Shown piece by piece: positions 6,263-13,349 of a stretch of DNA of 29,354 nucleotides; the stretch's first letter is position 1, and every line of letters starts with the position of its first letter. Both the position numbers and the translations under genes were made by a program. This stretch comes from a virus: positions 1-29,354 of IMG/VR virus record IMGVR_UViG_3300009158_000019; one strand, given 5' to 3'. The notes beneath the pieces are model-generated. The model saw only the letters and a list, made by a program, of their open reading frames with translations. It was not told where the DNA came from and made no database searches.

Positions 6263-6277
6263 TAGTGTTAAGTGTGA

Positions 6278-6285
6278 TATATTTG
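6278..6285 (+). promoter_or_regulatory. Possible plus-strand -7 element (TATATTTG)
   Basis: TATATTTG matches the Bacteroidota -7 consensus TAnnTTTG on the plus strand, 56 bases before a plus-strand terminator. No good -33 TTTG stands 19-21 bases upstream; the DnaA boxes lie there instead. The match alone is weak. It is listed because it would start a short RNA ending at that terminator. Confidence 0.25.
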
Positions 6286-6340
6286 ACTATCCATTTCAGC
6301 CTTTTGGTTTAGGCTTATATTGATTATTTGATTATCTGAG

Positions 6341-6373
6341 AGAGCTTCACAACGGTGAGGCTCTTTTAGTTTT
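6341..6373 (+). terminator. Plus-strand intrinsic terminator
   Basis: AGAGCTTCAC pairs with GTGAGGCTCT over 10 bp with a 4-base loop (AACG), followed by TTTAGTTTT. The single non-Watson-Crick pair is U-G on the plus strand and A-C on the minus, and the T-tract is on the plus side only. The element is therefore oriented for plus-strand transcription, although no plus-strand gene was found. Confidence 0.7.
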
Positions 6374-6394
6374 ATACCCTATAGTGTGCTTTTG

Positions 6395-6442
6395 CGTATA
6401 ATTTGCAGATATTAGCGGATATTATACGTTATCGGGTATAAT
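6395..6442. repeat. GTATAAT dyad and repeats
   Basis: CGTATAAT (6395-6402) and ATTATACG (6421-6428) form an 8-bp inverted repeat, and GTATAAT recurs at 6436-6442. Between them lie the related units GCAGATATTA and GCGGATATTA. The AT-rich, repeated and dyadic layout suits a protein-binding or DNA-unwinding element in the candidate origin region. Confidence 0.5.
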
Positions 6443-6487
6443 TTTTAGAAAAATTCATGCAGTTAATTCGGTTATTTTCCGAGTTAG

Positions 6488-6540
6488 TGTAGATTATTTT
6501 CCACTATAAGGCTCATTCTGTAGATTATTTTCTACTATAG
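6488..6540 (+). repeat. Two direct repeats, TGTAGATTATTTT type, 31-bp period
   Basis: TGTAGATTATTTTCCACTAT (from 6488) and TGTAGATTATTTTCTACTAT (from 6519) differ at one position over 20 bases. Each contains a short internal dyad (GTAGA with TCTAC; one mismatch in the first copy). Each also carries the TTTC[C/T]ACTA motif found before several late genes (6498-6506 and 6529-6537). Iteron or operator function is possible. Confidence 0.6.
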
Positions 6541-6541
6541 C

Positions 6542-6570
6542 TGTCGCAAAAGTCTACTATACTTGCGACA
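6542..6570. repeat. 8-bp inverted repeat TGTCGCAA / TTGCGACA
   Basis: A perfect inverted repeat (6542-6549 and 6563-6570) with a 13-base spacer containing another TCTACTATA. It directly follows the two direct repeats. It looks like a dimeric protein-binding site. Confidence 0.5.
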
Positions 6571-6656
6571 AACATTTGCCAGTAGATGAAAATACTGTCT
6601 ATTGTTGGCTGTCCGCTTATAACAACCCATATTATAGTATGCAATATCCGTCATAA

Positions 6657-6696
6657 CACACTTTTAAGTACGATAAAGTGTGCTAAATCACACTTT
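6657..6696. repeat. Three CACACTTT half-sites after the large terminase
   Basis: CACACTTT occurs at 6657-6664, inverted at 6675-6682 and direct again at 6689-6696. The last two form a perfect 8-bp stem with a 6-base loop, 13 bp past the terminase stop. The run of T after the stem is short, so an operator or a weak terminator or processing hairpin are both possible. Confidence 0.5.
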
Positions 6697-6708
6697 AAGC
6701 GAGTTATC

Positions 6709-8028
6709 TCAGATGAAAGCATACTTAGTATAGTTCCTATTGAGCTCAAAGTAAGCTCGCATCATTATAGCATCTGCTATATCGGGAGAAATTCCACCGG
6801 TGCGCTGGCTAATTGTGTCCTTAGAGGTAACTCTTAGCTTTCCTTCTTTATCAGGATCTACTCTGCGAATAAGCTCAAGCTCTTTACAGATATCTTCCTG
6901 CCATTTAATAGGAAAGGTAATCTCATTCTTATCAATTAACTCGCCTAATCTAAAGTAGCAATCTGCTTTTAGATTCATGTATTGAGTGCCTCTAACAGCT
7001 TTACTGCCATTCATAAACTCCCTACATCTAAGACTATCTACCAAGCCACCTCCTACCCCATCAGCATCGGCAAGCACATTGGATAGCCTAACATTATACT
7101 CATTCATTAAGCGCTGTATCTCTGCCTTAACTTCATCCTGTCTCTTCTGCCTAAGCACTACTATATCTATGCAGCTTAATCCTTTCCACACACAAAGCAC
7201 TGTTCTATCTTTACCAAGTCGCGCAATGTCGGCAGTAATATATCCCTCACCCACATTCATAGGCTCTCTAAAGCAGCGCATCAGCTCATCGTAAAGGTAG
7301 AGTCTATCACTGCTGTTATCAAATTCCCAGTCTCCCTCAAGTAAGCGCTTACGGTCTGCTTCAGGTAATCGGGTAAGGCTTGTAACATACGCTTCAGGTA
7401 GGTACAAATTGTCCCCAGGTAGAGCTTGCACAAAAGCAAGGTGCTCAGGTAAATTTTGATTCTTGTAGGGTAAGTAAAATTGATTATAAATCCATCCCTT
7501 CGAAGGATTGCACGTGAGTAATATCTTAGGCTTAAGGCCAAATTCATTTAGCTTATATCTGATACGTGAGCATACTACGCTATAGGCCTTCTCACTTATC
7601 TCAGTAGCTTCATCTAAAAATACATCTGTGAGCTCTAATCCCCCTAAGTCCTGATAGTGTGGGTCTGAGGGGTAAAATTGCAAATCGGCTAAGATTATTT
7701 CACTACCATTGCTAAACTTAATGATATGGCTCTGCTGATTATAACTGAAATCCTCTCCTGCCTTAAGGCCTATATCAGCTGCTACCTGAAAAAATGTATT
7801 CATGGTAGTCTTTTTAAGAGTATCTAACTTGGCTCGGCCAATCAATGAGCGTGTACCTGGGTATTTTAGTCTACGTAATATCTGCCACATGCAGCCAAGC
7901 ATAGTCTTTCCGCCTCCTGCTGCTCCTCCATAGAGGATTGTTTCAACTTGTGAATCTGCTGATAAGAATTTAAGTGCCTCGCTTTGCCTCGTTAGTGGCT
8001 TAAAGTTATAGTTTATTTGTCTCTCCAT
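6709..8028 (-). CDS. terL: Terminase large subunit (packaging ATPase-nuclease)
   Basis: The 439-residue protein has Walker A YGGAAGGGKT with K41 and Walker B VFLDEATE with D139 and E140. A coupling-type segment TCNPS lies in the ATPase domain. The C-terminal RNase H-like nuclease has three acidic positions: ITADIARLGKDRT, LADADGVGGG and SPDIADAIMM. The length is typical. It powers DNA entry into the prohead through the portal and cuts the concatemer. It overlaps the metallophosphoesterase gene by 16 bp. It lies far from both terS and the portal gene. The product is certain. Confidence 0.95.
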   Translation of the reverse strand: MERQINYNFKPLTRQSEALKFLSADSQVETILYGGAAGGGKTMLGCMWQILRRLKYPGTRSLIGRAKLDTLKKTTMNTFFQVAADIGLKAGEDFSYNQQSHIIKFSNGSEIILADLQFYPSDPHYQDLGGLELTDVFLDEATEISEKAYSVVCSRIRYKLNEFGLKPKILLTCNPSKGWIYNQFYLPYKNQNLPEHLAFVQALPGDNLYLPEAYVTSLTRLPEADRKRLLEGDWEFDNSSDRLYLYDELMRCFREPMNVGEGYITADIARLGKDRTVLCVWKGLSCIDIVVLRQKRQDEVKAEIQRLMNEYNVRLSNVLADADGVGGGLVDSLRCREFMNGSKAVRGTQYMNLKADCYFRLGELIDKNEITFPIKWQEDICKELELIRRVDPDKEGKLRVTSKDTISQRTGGISPDIADAIMMRAYFELNRNYTKYAFI

Positions 8029-8891
8029 TGCACAAAAGTAGGCACAATGACATGAGAATCTATAGGTGTACGTACTCTTTCTAAATCTAACTGCAGCAGA
8101 TAAGCTCCTAATGGCTTAGGTGGTCGCATTCTTTCCACGTGAAAGCCCATGTACCCTTCATCATACTCTTCTTTATAGCTTGCAGTTCTAATGTGATGCA
8201 CATACCTCATGTTAATTCTATAGCTATTGCCAGGGCTATAGCTTAACTCCTCTACCATATCTGCATGGTGGTAAAGTTCATGCACATGGCCTGTCCAAAT
8301 GCAATCAGCTCCATCTATCATAACACCCATTCTGTTATTCTGAATTACTCCCTTAGTAACTACTCCGCCTCCACCTGATCCATGATAGTATTTTGTCTTA
8401 AAAGTAAAATGACTGCTCTTTCCTTTACTTACTCTGTGAATCCACCACCCACCATAACCACCTACTAAGACATTGGTTCCTGCTTCTCTATTCAATCCGC
8501 TTACAAAGCGCTCAATTAAATCTGTTTCACAGTTCTTTATTATTGCAGTCTCATGGTTTCCGTATCCAACAAATACCATCAAATGAGCGTATGGTTTAAA
8601 CCAATCTATAGCAGTGTTCACTAATGCATCTAAGTAGTTTGCTACGTTATGCTCAGGTCTAATATCATTCTTATTGCGCCTTGGATCATACTTGCCTTGC
8701 ATGCAGCAGAATAAATCACCATTAACAGCAAAGCTAATGTTTTCTGCTAAGCACTTATCTAAGTGAGCTTTAAGTAGCTTCCTGTCGCAATGGGGGTTAT
8801 CCCAGTGCAGGTCGCTCATCATTAAGAATTTATCAGCGCTTTCGCACGTTGTAATTATGACGTTTCTACCCTCGCGAGATGATGTAATCAT
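8013..8891 (-). CDS. Calcineurin-like metallophosphoesterase
   Basis: The 292-residue protein has the canonical metal-binding motifs in order: SDLHWDN (D27, H29), NGDLF, GNHE, KYYHGSGG and GHVHELYHH. It is a cytoplasmic two-metal phosphoesterase; phage members may act on nucleic acid or nucleotides. In several Bacteroidota phages, as I recall, a similar gene neighbours the large terminase, which suggests a role linked to DNA processing or packaging. The start overlaps the upstream gene by 26 bp; a later start (M24 or M25) would fall within the first metal motif and is unlikely. Confidence 0.9.
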   Translation of the reverse strand: MITSSREGRNVIITTCESADKFLMMSDLHWDNPHCDRKLLKAHLDKCLAENISFAVNGDLFCCMQGKYDPRRNKNDIRPEHNVANYLDALVNTAIDWFKPYAHLMVFVGYGNHETAIIKNCETDLIERFVSGLNREAGTNVLVGGYGGWWIHRVSKGKSSHFTFKTKYYHGSGGGGVVTKGVIQNNRMGVMIDGADCIWTGHVHELYHHADMVEELSYSPGNSYRINMRYVHHIRTASYKEEYDEGYMGFHVERMRPPKPLGAYLLQLDLERVRTPIDSHVIVPTFVQWRDK

Positions 8892-9216
8892 TTGTGATTA
8901 TGTTAGATTTTAACTCCTGAAAATTCTTTTTGAATTGGTTATAAGGTACATCTATGACTATTGCACTATCAATGCCTTGCATAAGAGCTAAGGTGCGCTC
9001 ACCTACGTAGTATGTACCATCCTTTCTAAACTCTACTTCTGCTTGAATGCCTACGCACTTTCTTGCATCAAACATAAAAGGAATATCCTCAGCATAAGTA
9101 GACTCAAGGCCTATATCTTCAGAGTAATTCCACTGTATAATTGTGCAGCTGCACAGCTCAGGTAACAGCTTGGCATTTAAATCTATTGGCTCCTTCTTTC
9201 TCTTAAATAGATTCAT
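8866..9216 (-). CDS. Hypothetical protein (116 aa)
   Basis: I place the start at ATG 9216 (MNLFKRKKEP), since the codon two positions upstream is TTG. The protein mixes beta-like stretches (CSCTIIQWNYSED, DGTYYVGERTLALMQG, SAIVIDVPY) without a signal peptide or membrane segment, and no family is recognised. It is the first gene after a terminator-like hairpin and overlaps the phosphoesterase gene by 26 bp, so it probably heads the phosphoesterase-terminase unit. Confidence 0.65.
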   Translation of the reverse strand: MNLFKRKKEPIDLNAKLLPELCSCTIIQWNYSEDIGLESTYAEDIPFMFDARKCVGIQAEVEFRKDGTYYVGERTLALMQGIDSAIVIDVPYNQFKKNFQELKSNIITNDYIISRG

Positions 9217-9230
9217 ATTCAAAGGTTAAT

Positions 9231-9257
9231 AAAAAAGCCCAACGTAGTGCTGAGCTT
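9231..9257 (-). terminator. Intrinsic terminator at the end of the early module
   Basis: On the minus strand, AAGCTCA (9257-9251) pairs with TGGGCTT (ending in the run at 9236), with one G-U pair and a 9-base loop. A run of T completes it (9236-9231). It lies 44 bp past the stop of the 97-aa gene and before the 116-aa gene. It probably ends or attenuates transcripts from the 13.7-kb promoter. Confidence 0.7.
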
Positions 9258-9285
9258 CTTAAGTTAGTTACTAACACCTATTTGT

Positions 9286-9294
9286 TAGTGGAAG
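9286..9294 (-). promoter_or_regulatory. TTTCCACTA-like motif, site 2 (one mismatch)
   Basis: Minus-strand CTTCCACTA lies just after the stop of the 97-aa gene and upstream of the terminator hairpin. It matches eight of nine bases of the motif found before the fibre, scaffold and protease genes. Confidence 0.3.
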
Positions 9295-9300
9295 AAATAC

Positions 9301-9594
9301 TTAATCTGTTCTCATCATAGCATAGGATTTAGGAAATTGAGCAATAACCTCACCCTCTATTAAGCATTGATAATAAGCATCTCCTCCTACTATACCATCT
9401 TCGGTTAATTTTTCGCAATGCACCTCCTGCTCCACTCCTGTTAATGGGTGAATAAATGTATAAGCTTTTAAGAAAACCTCATCTTCATACAAAGGCTTTG
9501 CACATTGCATGCATTTATTTGCTTTCTTTTCCCATTCATAATAAGTATGTTCTAAGCAAAGGCATAAATCGTAATTATCGTATTTTATACTCAT
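9301..9594 (-). CDS. Hypothetical protein with four cysteines (97 aa)
   Basis: Two CxC/CxxC-type pairs (YDLCLCLEHTYY and KCMQCAKPL) near residues 10-33 suggest a small zinc-ribbon-like knuckle. A beta-rich part with TGVEQEVHCEKL and AYYQCLIEGEVIAQFP follows. It overlaps the HTH gene by 4 bp and ends the early module before a terminator. No named family recognised. Confidence 0.65.
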   Translation of the reverse strand: MSIKYDNYDLCLCLEHTYYEWEKKANKCMQCAKPLYEDEVFLKAYTFIHPLTGVEQEVHCEKLTEDGIVGGDAYYQCLIEGEVIAQFPKSYAMMRTD

Positions 9595-9785
9595 AGCTTC
9601 TCCTCCCGAATCTCTATCTTAAATAGCTCTTTGAGTATCTCTATCTCATGGTCTTTCCAGTTGCTAATGCCGTTTTCTCTTAGGCAGTAATTACTCTGCT
9701 CAATGCCTAACTTAAAGGCTATGTATTCTTGCTTATAGCCGTAGAATAATCTATAGCACTTTATTGATTTGTGAAATGGTATCAT
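9591..9785 (-). CDS. Small HTH (Xre-like) protein (64 aa)
   Basis: Residues 9-40 (CYRLFYGYKQEYIAFKLGIE, then QSNYCLRENG) follow the helix-turn-helix pattern of Xre/Cro-type DNA-binding proteins (R-x5-YKQEYIAFKLGI-QSNY). The protein consists of little else. It overlaps both neighbours by 4 bp within the replication module. It may regulate the early operon or act with the replication proteins. The HTH is clear; the target is unknown. Confidence 0.65.
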   Translation of the reverse strand: MIPFHKSIKCYRLFYGYKQEYIAFKLGIEQSNYCLRENGISNWKDHEIEILKELFKIEIREEKL

Positions 9786-10528
9786 TCTTTCTCTTTGTTA
9801 ATTTGTTTAATAATGTCAATGTAAATTAATCTGCTGAGCTCAATCTTTTGCAAGCCATCAAATTCAGCTTGTGCGCTTTCGCCTAAGATTACTCTGTTAG
9901 ATGCCTTAAATTTAGCCTCTACCTTCTGTTTTGCGATATCTTCAAAGCGTGCCCATACCTCAGGCTCCCACATAGATTTTTTATAGATGCCTTGCTTAAA
10001 GAGGCGCTGGCAGTTATAAGGTGCAGATATTTCTACCCAGGTGTGCTTACCATCATTCCATCTTTCTAAATCAGCGTGTAGAACATTTACAGGATCTGTA
10101 GGTTCAGCTCTTTTGATTTCGGGAAAGGTCATGATAAGCGCCTTATTAAGCTCTCTCCATACCTTAGCTTTATACTCTTCATATCGCTTAAGCACATCTG
10201 CCATAAAGCTTATGCTGAATAGGTTAAAAGCTTCTACTCTTTCGAAGTCTTTACCAATTGCATTGTACAGGAAGGCATTTTGCCAATCCTTAATACTTGT
10301 ACTGCGATACGTATTTTGCGTAAGTTGCTGCAATAGAGTTACTTCTATGTCGCTTGGTAAAGCTTTAATAGAGTTAATCACAGCAGCCTGTGCTATAAGC
10401 TCTCTAAACTCCTGCTCATTTAACGAGTGCAGCTTAGGTGAGCTAATGCATTCTGCAATAGCTTTCTCCTCAGCGCTTAGTGAACGATTGAAGCTCTGCT
10501 GTACTGATGCGGCCAATTCTTTGCTCAT
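9782..10528 (-). CDS. Putative replication-module protein (248 aa)
   Basis: I start the gene at ATG 10528 (MSKELAASVQQSF), since the longer frame opens with GTG. The central segment (SIKDWQNAFLYNAIGKDFER, then EAFNLFSISFMADVLKRYEE) resembles a family I recall from Bacteroidota prophage replication regions, with a 'D-x-x-AF-x-x-A-x-G' turn and an 'NFS' helix. No Walker or polymerase motifs are present. The gene overlaps the upstream replisome-organiser-like gene by 59 bp. A primosome or helicase-loading role is inferred from position and similarity. Confidence 0.6.
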   Translation of the reverse strand: MSKELAASVQQSFNRSLSAEEKAIAECISSPKLHSLNEQEFRELIAQAAVINSIKALPSDIEVTLLQQLTQNTYRSTSIKDWQNAFLYNAIGKDFERVEAFNLFSISFMADVLKRYEEYKAKVWRELNKALIMTFPEIKRAEPTDPVNVLHADLERWNDGKHTWVEISAPYNCQRLFKQGIYKKSMWEPEVWARFEDIAKQKVEAKFKASNRVILGESAQAEFDGLQKIELSRLIYIDIIKQINKEKE

Positions 10529-10793
10529 CTTCTTTAGTTTTAGTTTGGTTAATCTCACGTGCTCTCCACTGATCAGCAGCAGCTCTCCAGCTCTTCATAG
10601 AATTCTTACCTACTTTCCATCCATTGCTTTCATAGTGGCAATAGAATTTCTTAGCTAAGTCTACATTGTCTAGGTAAGCTATGATTTCTGATAGTGATGG
10701 GGGAGTGAATTTTGTAGAGGTAGAGCGCTTAGATTCAAGCGCCTTTACCCTCTCTTCGAGCGCTTCTATGCGCTTTAATAAAATAGTCATCAT
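10470..10793 (-). CDS. Replisome-organiser/helicase-loader-like protein (107 aa)
   Basis: The first 25 residues form a coiled coil (MMTILLKRIEALEERVKALE). Then comes the segment PPSLSEIIAYLDN followed by FYCHYESNGWKVGKNSMKSW and RAAADQW. The GWKVGKNxMKxW-AA motif is typical of C-terminal domains of phage and plasmid replication proteins that recruit the host helicase. It sits in the middle of the replication module. Domain recognition is fair; a direct helicase-loading function is inferred. Confidence 0.65.
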   Translation of the reverse strand: MMTILLKRIEALEERVKALESKRSTSTKFTPPSLSEIIAYLDNVDLAKKFYCHYESNGWKVGKNSMKSWRAAADQWRAREINQTKTKEDEQRIGRISTAELQSFTKR

Positions 10794-10798
10794 TTGGT

Positions 10799-11188
10799 TT
10801 ATTGATTATTGATTAGCCAAATATAGTAAAATCTTTTCCACCAAGGCAGTGCTATAGCTTTTTTTATAGGATTACTCTTTGGCATATTAACTAATCCAAC
10901 CATATCAGTATCTGCTTTTGATGCCTGAATCTCACTGTAGTATTTATTCTTTGCCTCAATAAACTGATTAAACTTATCTTGTCTAAGATGCTTCATAGCT
11001 TCCCACTCGCGTGAGCCTACCTTTTTAATAATGCCTACCTCTCTCATAAGCTGCAGATATTGCTTGCCCATTCGTTCAGTTCTTAGCGCTGCGCTCGGAG
11101 TCATACCAGCGTTAACTAATACGCATACTCTTTTTACTCGGTCTATGGTTACCTTACCGGTATCATAGCTAATGGTTAATTGCTTCAT
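10799..11188 (-). CDS. Hypothetical protein, possible DNA-binding (129 aa)
   Basis: Residues 18-55 (VKRVCVLVNAGMTPSAALRT, then ERMGKQYLQLMREVGIIKK) could form a helix-turn-helix like those in resolvase- or terminase-type proteins. The rest is basic, ending LPWWKRFYYIWLINNQ. No signal peptide is present. It lies between the DnaA-like and replisome-organiser-like genes and is preceded by an AT-rich leader. A TATATTTG at 10825-10818, inside its 3' end, could be a weak -7 element for the next gene, but the spacing to any -33 is short. Confidence 0.6.
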   Translation of the reverse strand: MKQLTISYDTGKVTIDRVKRVCVLVNAGMTPSAALRTERMGKQYLQLMREVGIIKKVGSREWEAMKHLRQDKFNQFIEAKNKYYSEIQASKADTDMVGLVNMPKSNPIKKAIALPWWKRFYYIWLINNQ

Positions 11189-11206
11189 TTGATTATTGAT
11201 TATTAA

Positions 11207-11695
11207 TTATTGAGTTAATTTATTATACACTCTCTGCAAATTAGCATCCTGCAGCTTATCTAAAATAGACTGTACACATGCTCTATACAAGGGATCGGTT
11301 TGCAGCATTGCTTCTACGTGATTTATAGCGTGCAAGATAGTAGCATGATGCCTTACAAATATTAGCCCTACATTTTGGTAGCTCATGCTGGTGCCGTTGC
11401 GAACTACCCACATGCATATCTGCCTAATATCATTCACCTCTCTATGCCTGCTCCTGCCTTTAAGCTGCTCCCATGTGCAGTAGCCATGGTCAAATATTAC
11501 CTGTAGCATTTCCTTAGCCTTAGCTTCGTTAAGTGATTCTGCTATACCGTTAATTGATTTCCACTTAAGCTCCGGTATCTCACTCTCATTCACAGCTCGC
11601 ACTAAGTTATCTAACCTTTGACGTGCGAACTGCTGCCCATCTGCAGGGATTAGCAGCAATATATCTGCTATCTTTCTATCTATTACTTTGCTCAT
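11207..11695 (-). CDS. DnaA domain IV-like replication initiator protein
   Basis: Residues 81-128 match the DNA-binding domain IV of DnaA: RSRHREVNDIRQICMWVVRN, then SMSYQNVGLIFVRHHATILH, then AINHVE. These correspond to the bacterial R-x-x-x-x-x-x-RQ-AM, S-x-x-x-IG and DHTT-x-LHA signatures. The signature DHTT is HHAT here, so base contacts may differ. There is no AAA+ domain; the first 78 residues are helical and unrecognised. The protein probably binds DnaA boxes and marks the phage origin. Two tandem boxes lie at 6242-6262. It overlaps the upstream gene by 4 bp. Confidence 0.85.
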   Translation of the reverse strand: MSKVIDRKIADILLLIPADGQQFARQRLDNLVRAVNESEIPELKWKSINGIAESLNEAKAKEMLQVIFDHGYCTWEQLKGRSRHREVNDIRQICMWVVRNGTSMSYQNVGLIFVRHHATILHAINHVEAMLQTDPLYRACVQSILDKLQDANLQRVYNKLTQ

Positions 11696-11901
11696 CCTCT
11701 TCCCCCTTTAAATGTATCATTATAGTAATATTCTGAGCAAATATCATGCATACTACGTGTACATAAACCCACGTCCCAAGCATCCATAATCTGCTCTTTT
11801 TCCATTTGCTTCGCTTGGTCAATATCTCCCTTTGTGAATTTACCAAGCCTATCAAAAAGTCGCTGTTCTAACCAGTCAACTGCTGATTGTTTCTTTTCCA
11901 T
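11692..11901 (-). CDS. Conserved small phage protein (69 aa)
   Basis: The sequence runs KKQSAVDWLEQRLFDRLGKF, then DIDQAKQMEKEQIMDAWDVG, ending SEYYYNDTFKGG. I recognise this order (SAVDWL, QAKxMEKEQI, YYN-T-GG) from small uncharacterised proteins that are very common in Flavobacteriia and their phages. It has no catalytic motif. It overlaps the DnaA-like gene by 4 bp, so it is part of the replication operon. Function unknown. Confidence 0.75.
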   Translation of the reverse strand: MEKKQSAVDWLEQRLFDRLGKFTKGDIDQAKQMEKEQIMDAWDVGLCTRSMHDICSEYYYNDTFKGGRG

Positions 11902-11903
11902 AG

Positions 11904-12143
11904 TTATTTAGTTTTAGAGTCTTTCATTAATTCTATAATGTATGGTATCTCCTCCTCAGTTATTGTAGCAAGCTTTCCTATGTGAGTTACCTTCATAGTA
12001 AATGGCTGCTTAATAAATTTTTGAGCTGTGGGGTAACTTACCTCCAGCACCTCCGCAAACTGAGCCACAGTCACAAAGTGACTGCGTACCCAGCTGTGGA
12101 AAGGTGTAAGCTTAGAATGGCATTTCATCGTCTGCGCTTTCAT
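11904..12143 (-). CDS. Small HTH protein (79 aa)
   Basis: Residues 25-47 (TVAQFAEVLEVSYPTAQKFI) form a likely helix-turn-helix, followed by a short acidic C-terminus. ATG codons at 12143 and 12128 are both possible starts. The later one leaves 74 residues and a smaller overlap with the SSB-like gene. A transcriptional regulator of the early operon or a replication accessory are both consistent. The HTH reading is moderate in strength. Confidence 0.6.
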   Translation of the reverse strand: MKAQTMKCHSKLTPFHSWVRSHFVTVAQFAEVLEVSYPTAQKFIKQPFTMKVTHIGKLATITEEEIPYIIELMKDSKTK

Positions 12144-12732
12144 TTGTTAATGCTTTAATTTGTACTGCTTCTACTGCCTCACCTTTAAGCCATGCTAAGA
12201 ATATCTCAGCTGTATCTAATACATCACCTGGCTTACTGCCCTTTTGCTCTTTGCAGAATAAGACTGCATTGTTTAGAGCTACCGATTTGCTTATTGAGTT
12301 CTGCACATCAGGTGATTCTTTGCGGTAATTAGGAGCGCTATTCACCGCACCACTTGGAGCAGATGTAGTGCCACTAAACTGCATTGGATTCTGCATCTTA
12401 AAGTTAGTGCTCTTCTTACCCGTAGGGCCAGTGCGCTCTTCTACAGTATAGTGCAAGGTAGCTCCTACTGCTATCTTAGGACTGTTCATGTCCTTTACTC
12501 CAATCTGCCCGATCTCACCATTCTCTAATACTAAATCAAAGTAATGGATCTCTCCACTTGGGCCATTCCATGTTCTAACGAATTTCTGTTGTTTAACGAT
12601 TTGCTGATTCATAACTATTTGTTTGTTTTGATTTATATAATTTTCTAACTTGTTTGCTAACTTTTCTTCCTGCTCATCCCAATCTATTGTAGGCTTGAGC
12701 TTCTGCCAATTAGGTTCTCTGCTGTAGTTCAT
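12112..12732 (-). CDS. Single-strand DNA-binding-like protein (206 aa)
   Basis: I start at ATG 12732 (MNYSREPNWQKLKPT) rather than the upstream 12768, which would run deep into the preceding ORF. Residues 50-110 look like an OB-fold (KFVRTWNGPSGEIHYFDLVL and IAVGATLHYTVEER). A Gly/Ser/Pro-rich linker and a helical part follow. The last residues, ADDEMPF, are an acidic tail like the DDxxPF end that SSB proteins use to recruit partners. No sequence match to classical SSB was seen. Position in the replication module supports the call. Confidence 0.65.
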   Translation of the reverse strand: MNYSREPNWQKLKPTIDWDEQEEKLANKLENYINQNKQIVMNQQIVKQQKFVRTWNGPSGEIHYFDLVLENGEIGQIGVKDMNSPKIAVGATLHYTVEERTGPTGKKSTNFKMQNPMQFSGTTSAPSGAVNSAPNYRKESPDVQNSISKSVALNNAVLFCKEQKGSKPGDVLDTAEIFLAWLKGEAVEAVQIKALTNESADDEMPF

Positions 12733-12865
12733 GGGGGTTATTTTGAAAGTATGAGCGCCAGCTCTCATAGACTATCTTCTCGGCTTGCTGATTGAACTCT
12801 AACTCCTCTCCCGGTAGTGAGCTCTGCACGCAGATGAATCTGCTGTTGGCGCGATCAGATAACAT
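12710..12865 (-). CDS. Small hypothetical protein (51 aa)
   Basis: An ORF from ATG 12865 (or GTG 12874) to TAA 12710 fills the gap between the 76-aa gene and the SSB-like gene and overlaps both. It starts MLSDRANSRFICVQSS and continues EELEFNQQAEKIVYESWRSY, a soluble helical peptide. Protein-like composition and tight overlaps support it. No family recognised. Confidence 0.5.
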   Translation of the reverse strand: MLSDRANSRFICVQSSLPGEELEFNQQAEKIVYESWRSYFQNNPHELQQRT

Positions 12866-13085
12866 AGCGGTCACTCATAAAGTAGTCATGTATATTCTCT
12901 TCGCCTTCGCTTTCAAATTGGAACAGAAAAGTACCATCATCAGGAAATACCTCCCCATGTTTTTTAGCTGTTGAGAAATCATTTAGAGAGTAGCTGTAAG
13001 CATTTGTGTACAGCTGCCATTTGCATCCTTCGGCATCCCACCGAGATACGATTACCTTACCGGTAATGTTGTTTGGTTTGTTCAT
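12855..13085 (-). CDS. Hypothetical protein (76 aa)
   Basis: The ATG is preceded by an AT-rich leader (ATTAAATAATCAAT). Beta-rich, acidic sequence (GKVIVSRWDAEGCKWQLYTN; DDGTFLFQFESEGEENIHDY) has no signal peptide or membrane segment. It belongs to the run of small early genes behind the 13.7-kb promoter. Such proteins often modify host functions early in infection, but nothing in this one shows how. It overlaps the 51-aa ORF by 11 bp. Confidence 0.6.
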   Translation of the reverse strand: MNKPNNITGKVIVSRWDAEGCKWQLYTNAYSYSLNDFSTAKKHGEVFPDDGTFLFQFESEGEENIHDYFMSDRYVI

Positions 13086-13112
13086 ATTGATTATTTAATT
13101 TTTGCTAATATA

Positions 13113-13349
13113 CTAAATTTTTTTTATACTGATAACTACCTCGTCATTTTCCCACTCGTACAATGCGCCTTCGTTGTATTCATTAATCCATACTGGCACA
13201 TAGTCAAATTTGTAAATCTTCATCAGTAGTGGTAGCATCTGCTGTGCTACTTCCCAAGTGTCTGCTATAAATAGGTTAGCAGTTCCTAAGCGCTCAGCTA
13301 TTGAGATTTGTACCTCGTCAATGGGTGTTACTGTTACATGGTATTTCAT
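13113..13349 (-). CDS. Hypothetical early protein (78 aa)
   Basis: Soluble 78-residue protein (KYHVTVTPIDEVQISIAERL; WEVAQQMLPLLMKIYKFDYV) with an alternating beta-alpha pattern and an acidic C-terminal half (NEYNEGALYEWENDEVV). It overlaps the preceding gene by 4 bp (ATGA), which supports expression. No family recognised. Confidence 0.6.
   Translation of the reverse strand: MKYHVTVTPIDEVQISIAERLGTANLFIADTWEVAQQMLPLLMKIYKFDYVPVWINEYNEGALYEWENDEVVISIKKI

Noticed and set aside
6535-6654. Minus-strand ORF of 39 codons (MTDIAYYNMGCYKRTANN...) after terL
   Set aside because: It runs through the inverted repeat and the half-site region, has Arg- and Tyr-rich but non-family sequence, and no coupling to terL. 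I favour a non-coding region, though it cannot be excluded.
6586-6837. Plus-strand ORF of 83 codons overlapping the end of terL
   Set aside because: About half lies antisense to the conserved terL nuclease domain, with no promoter, family or protein-like pattern. It does not explain the plus-strand terminator, which lies upstream of it.
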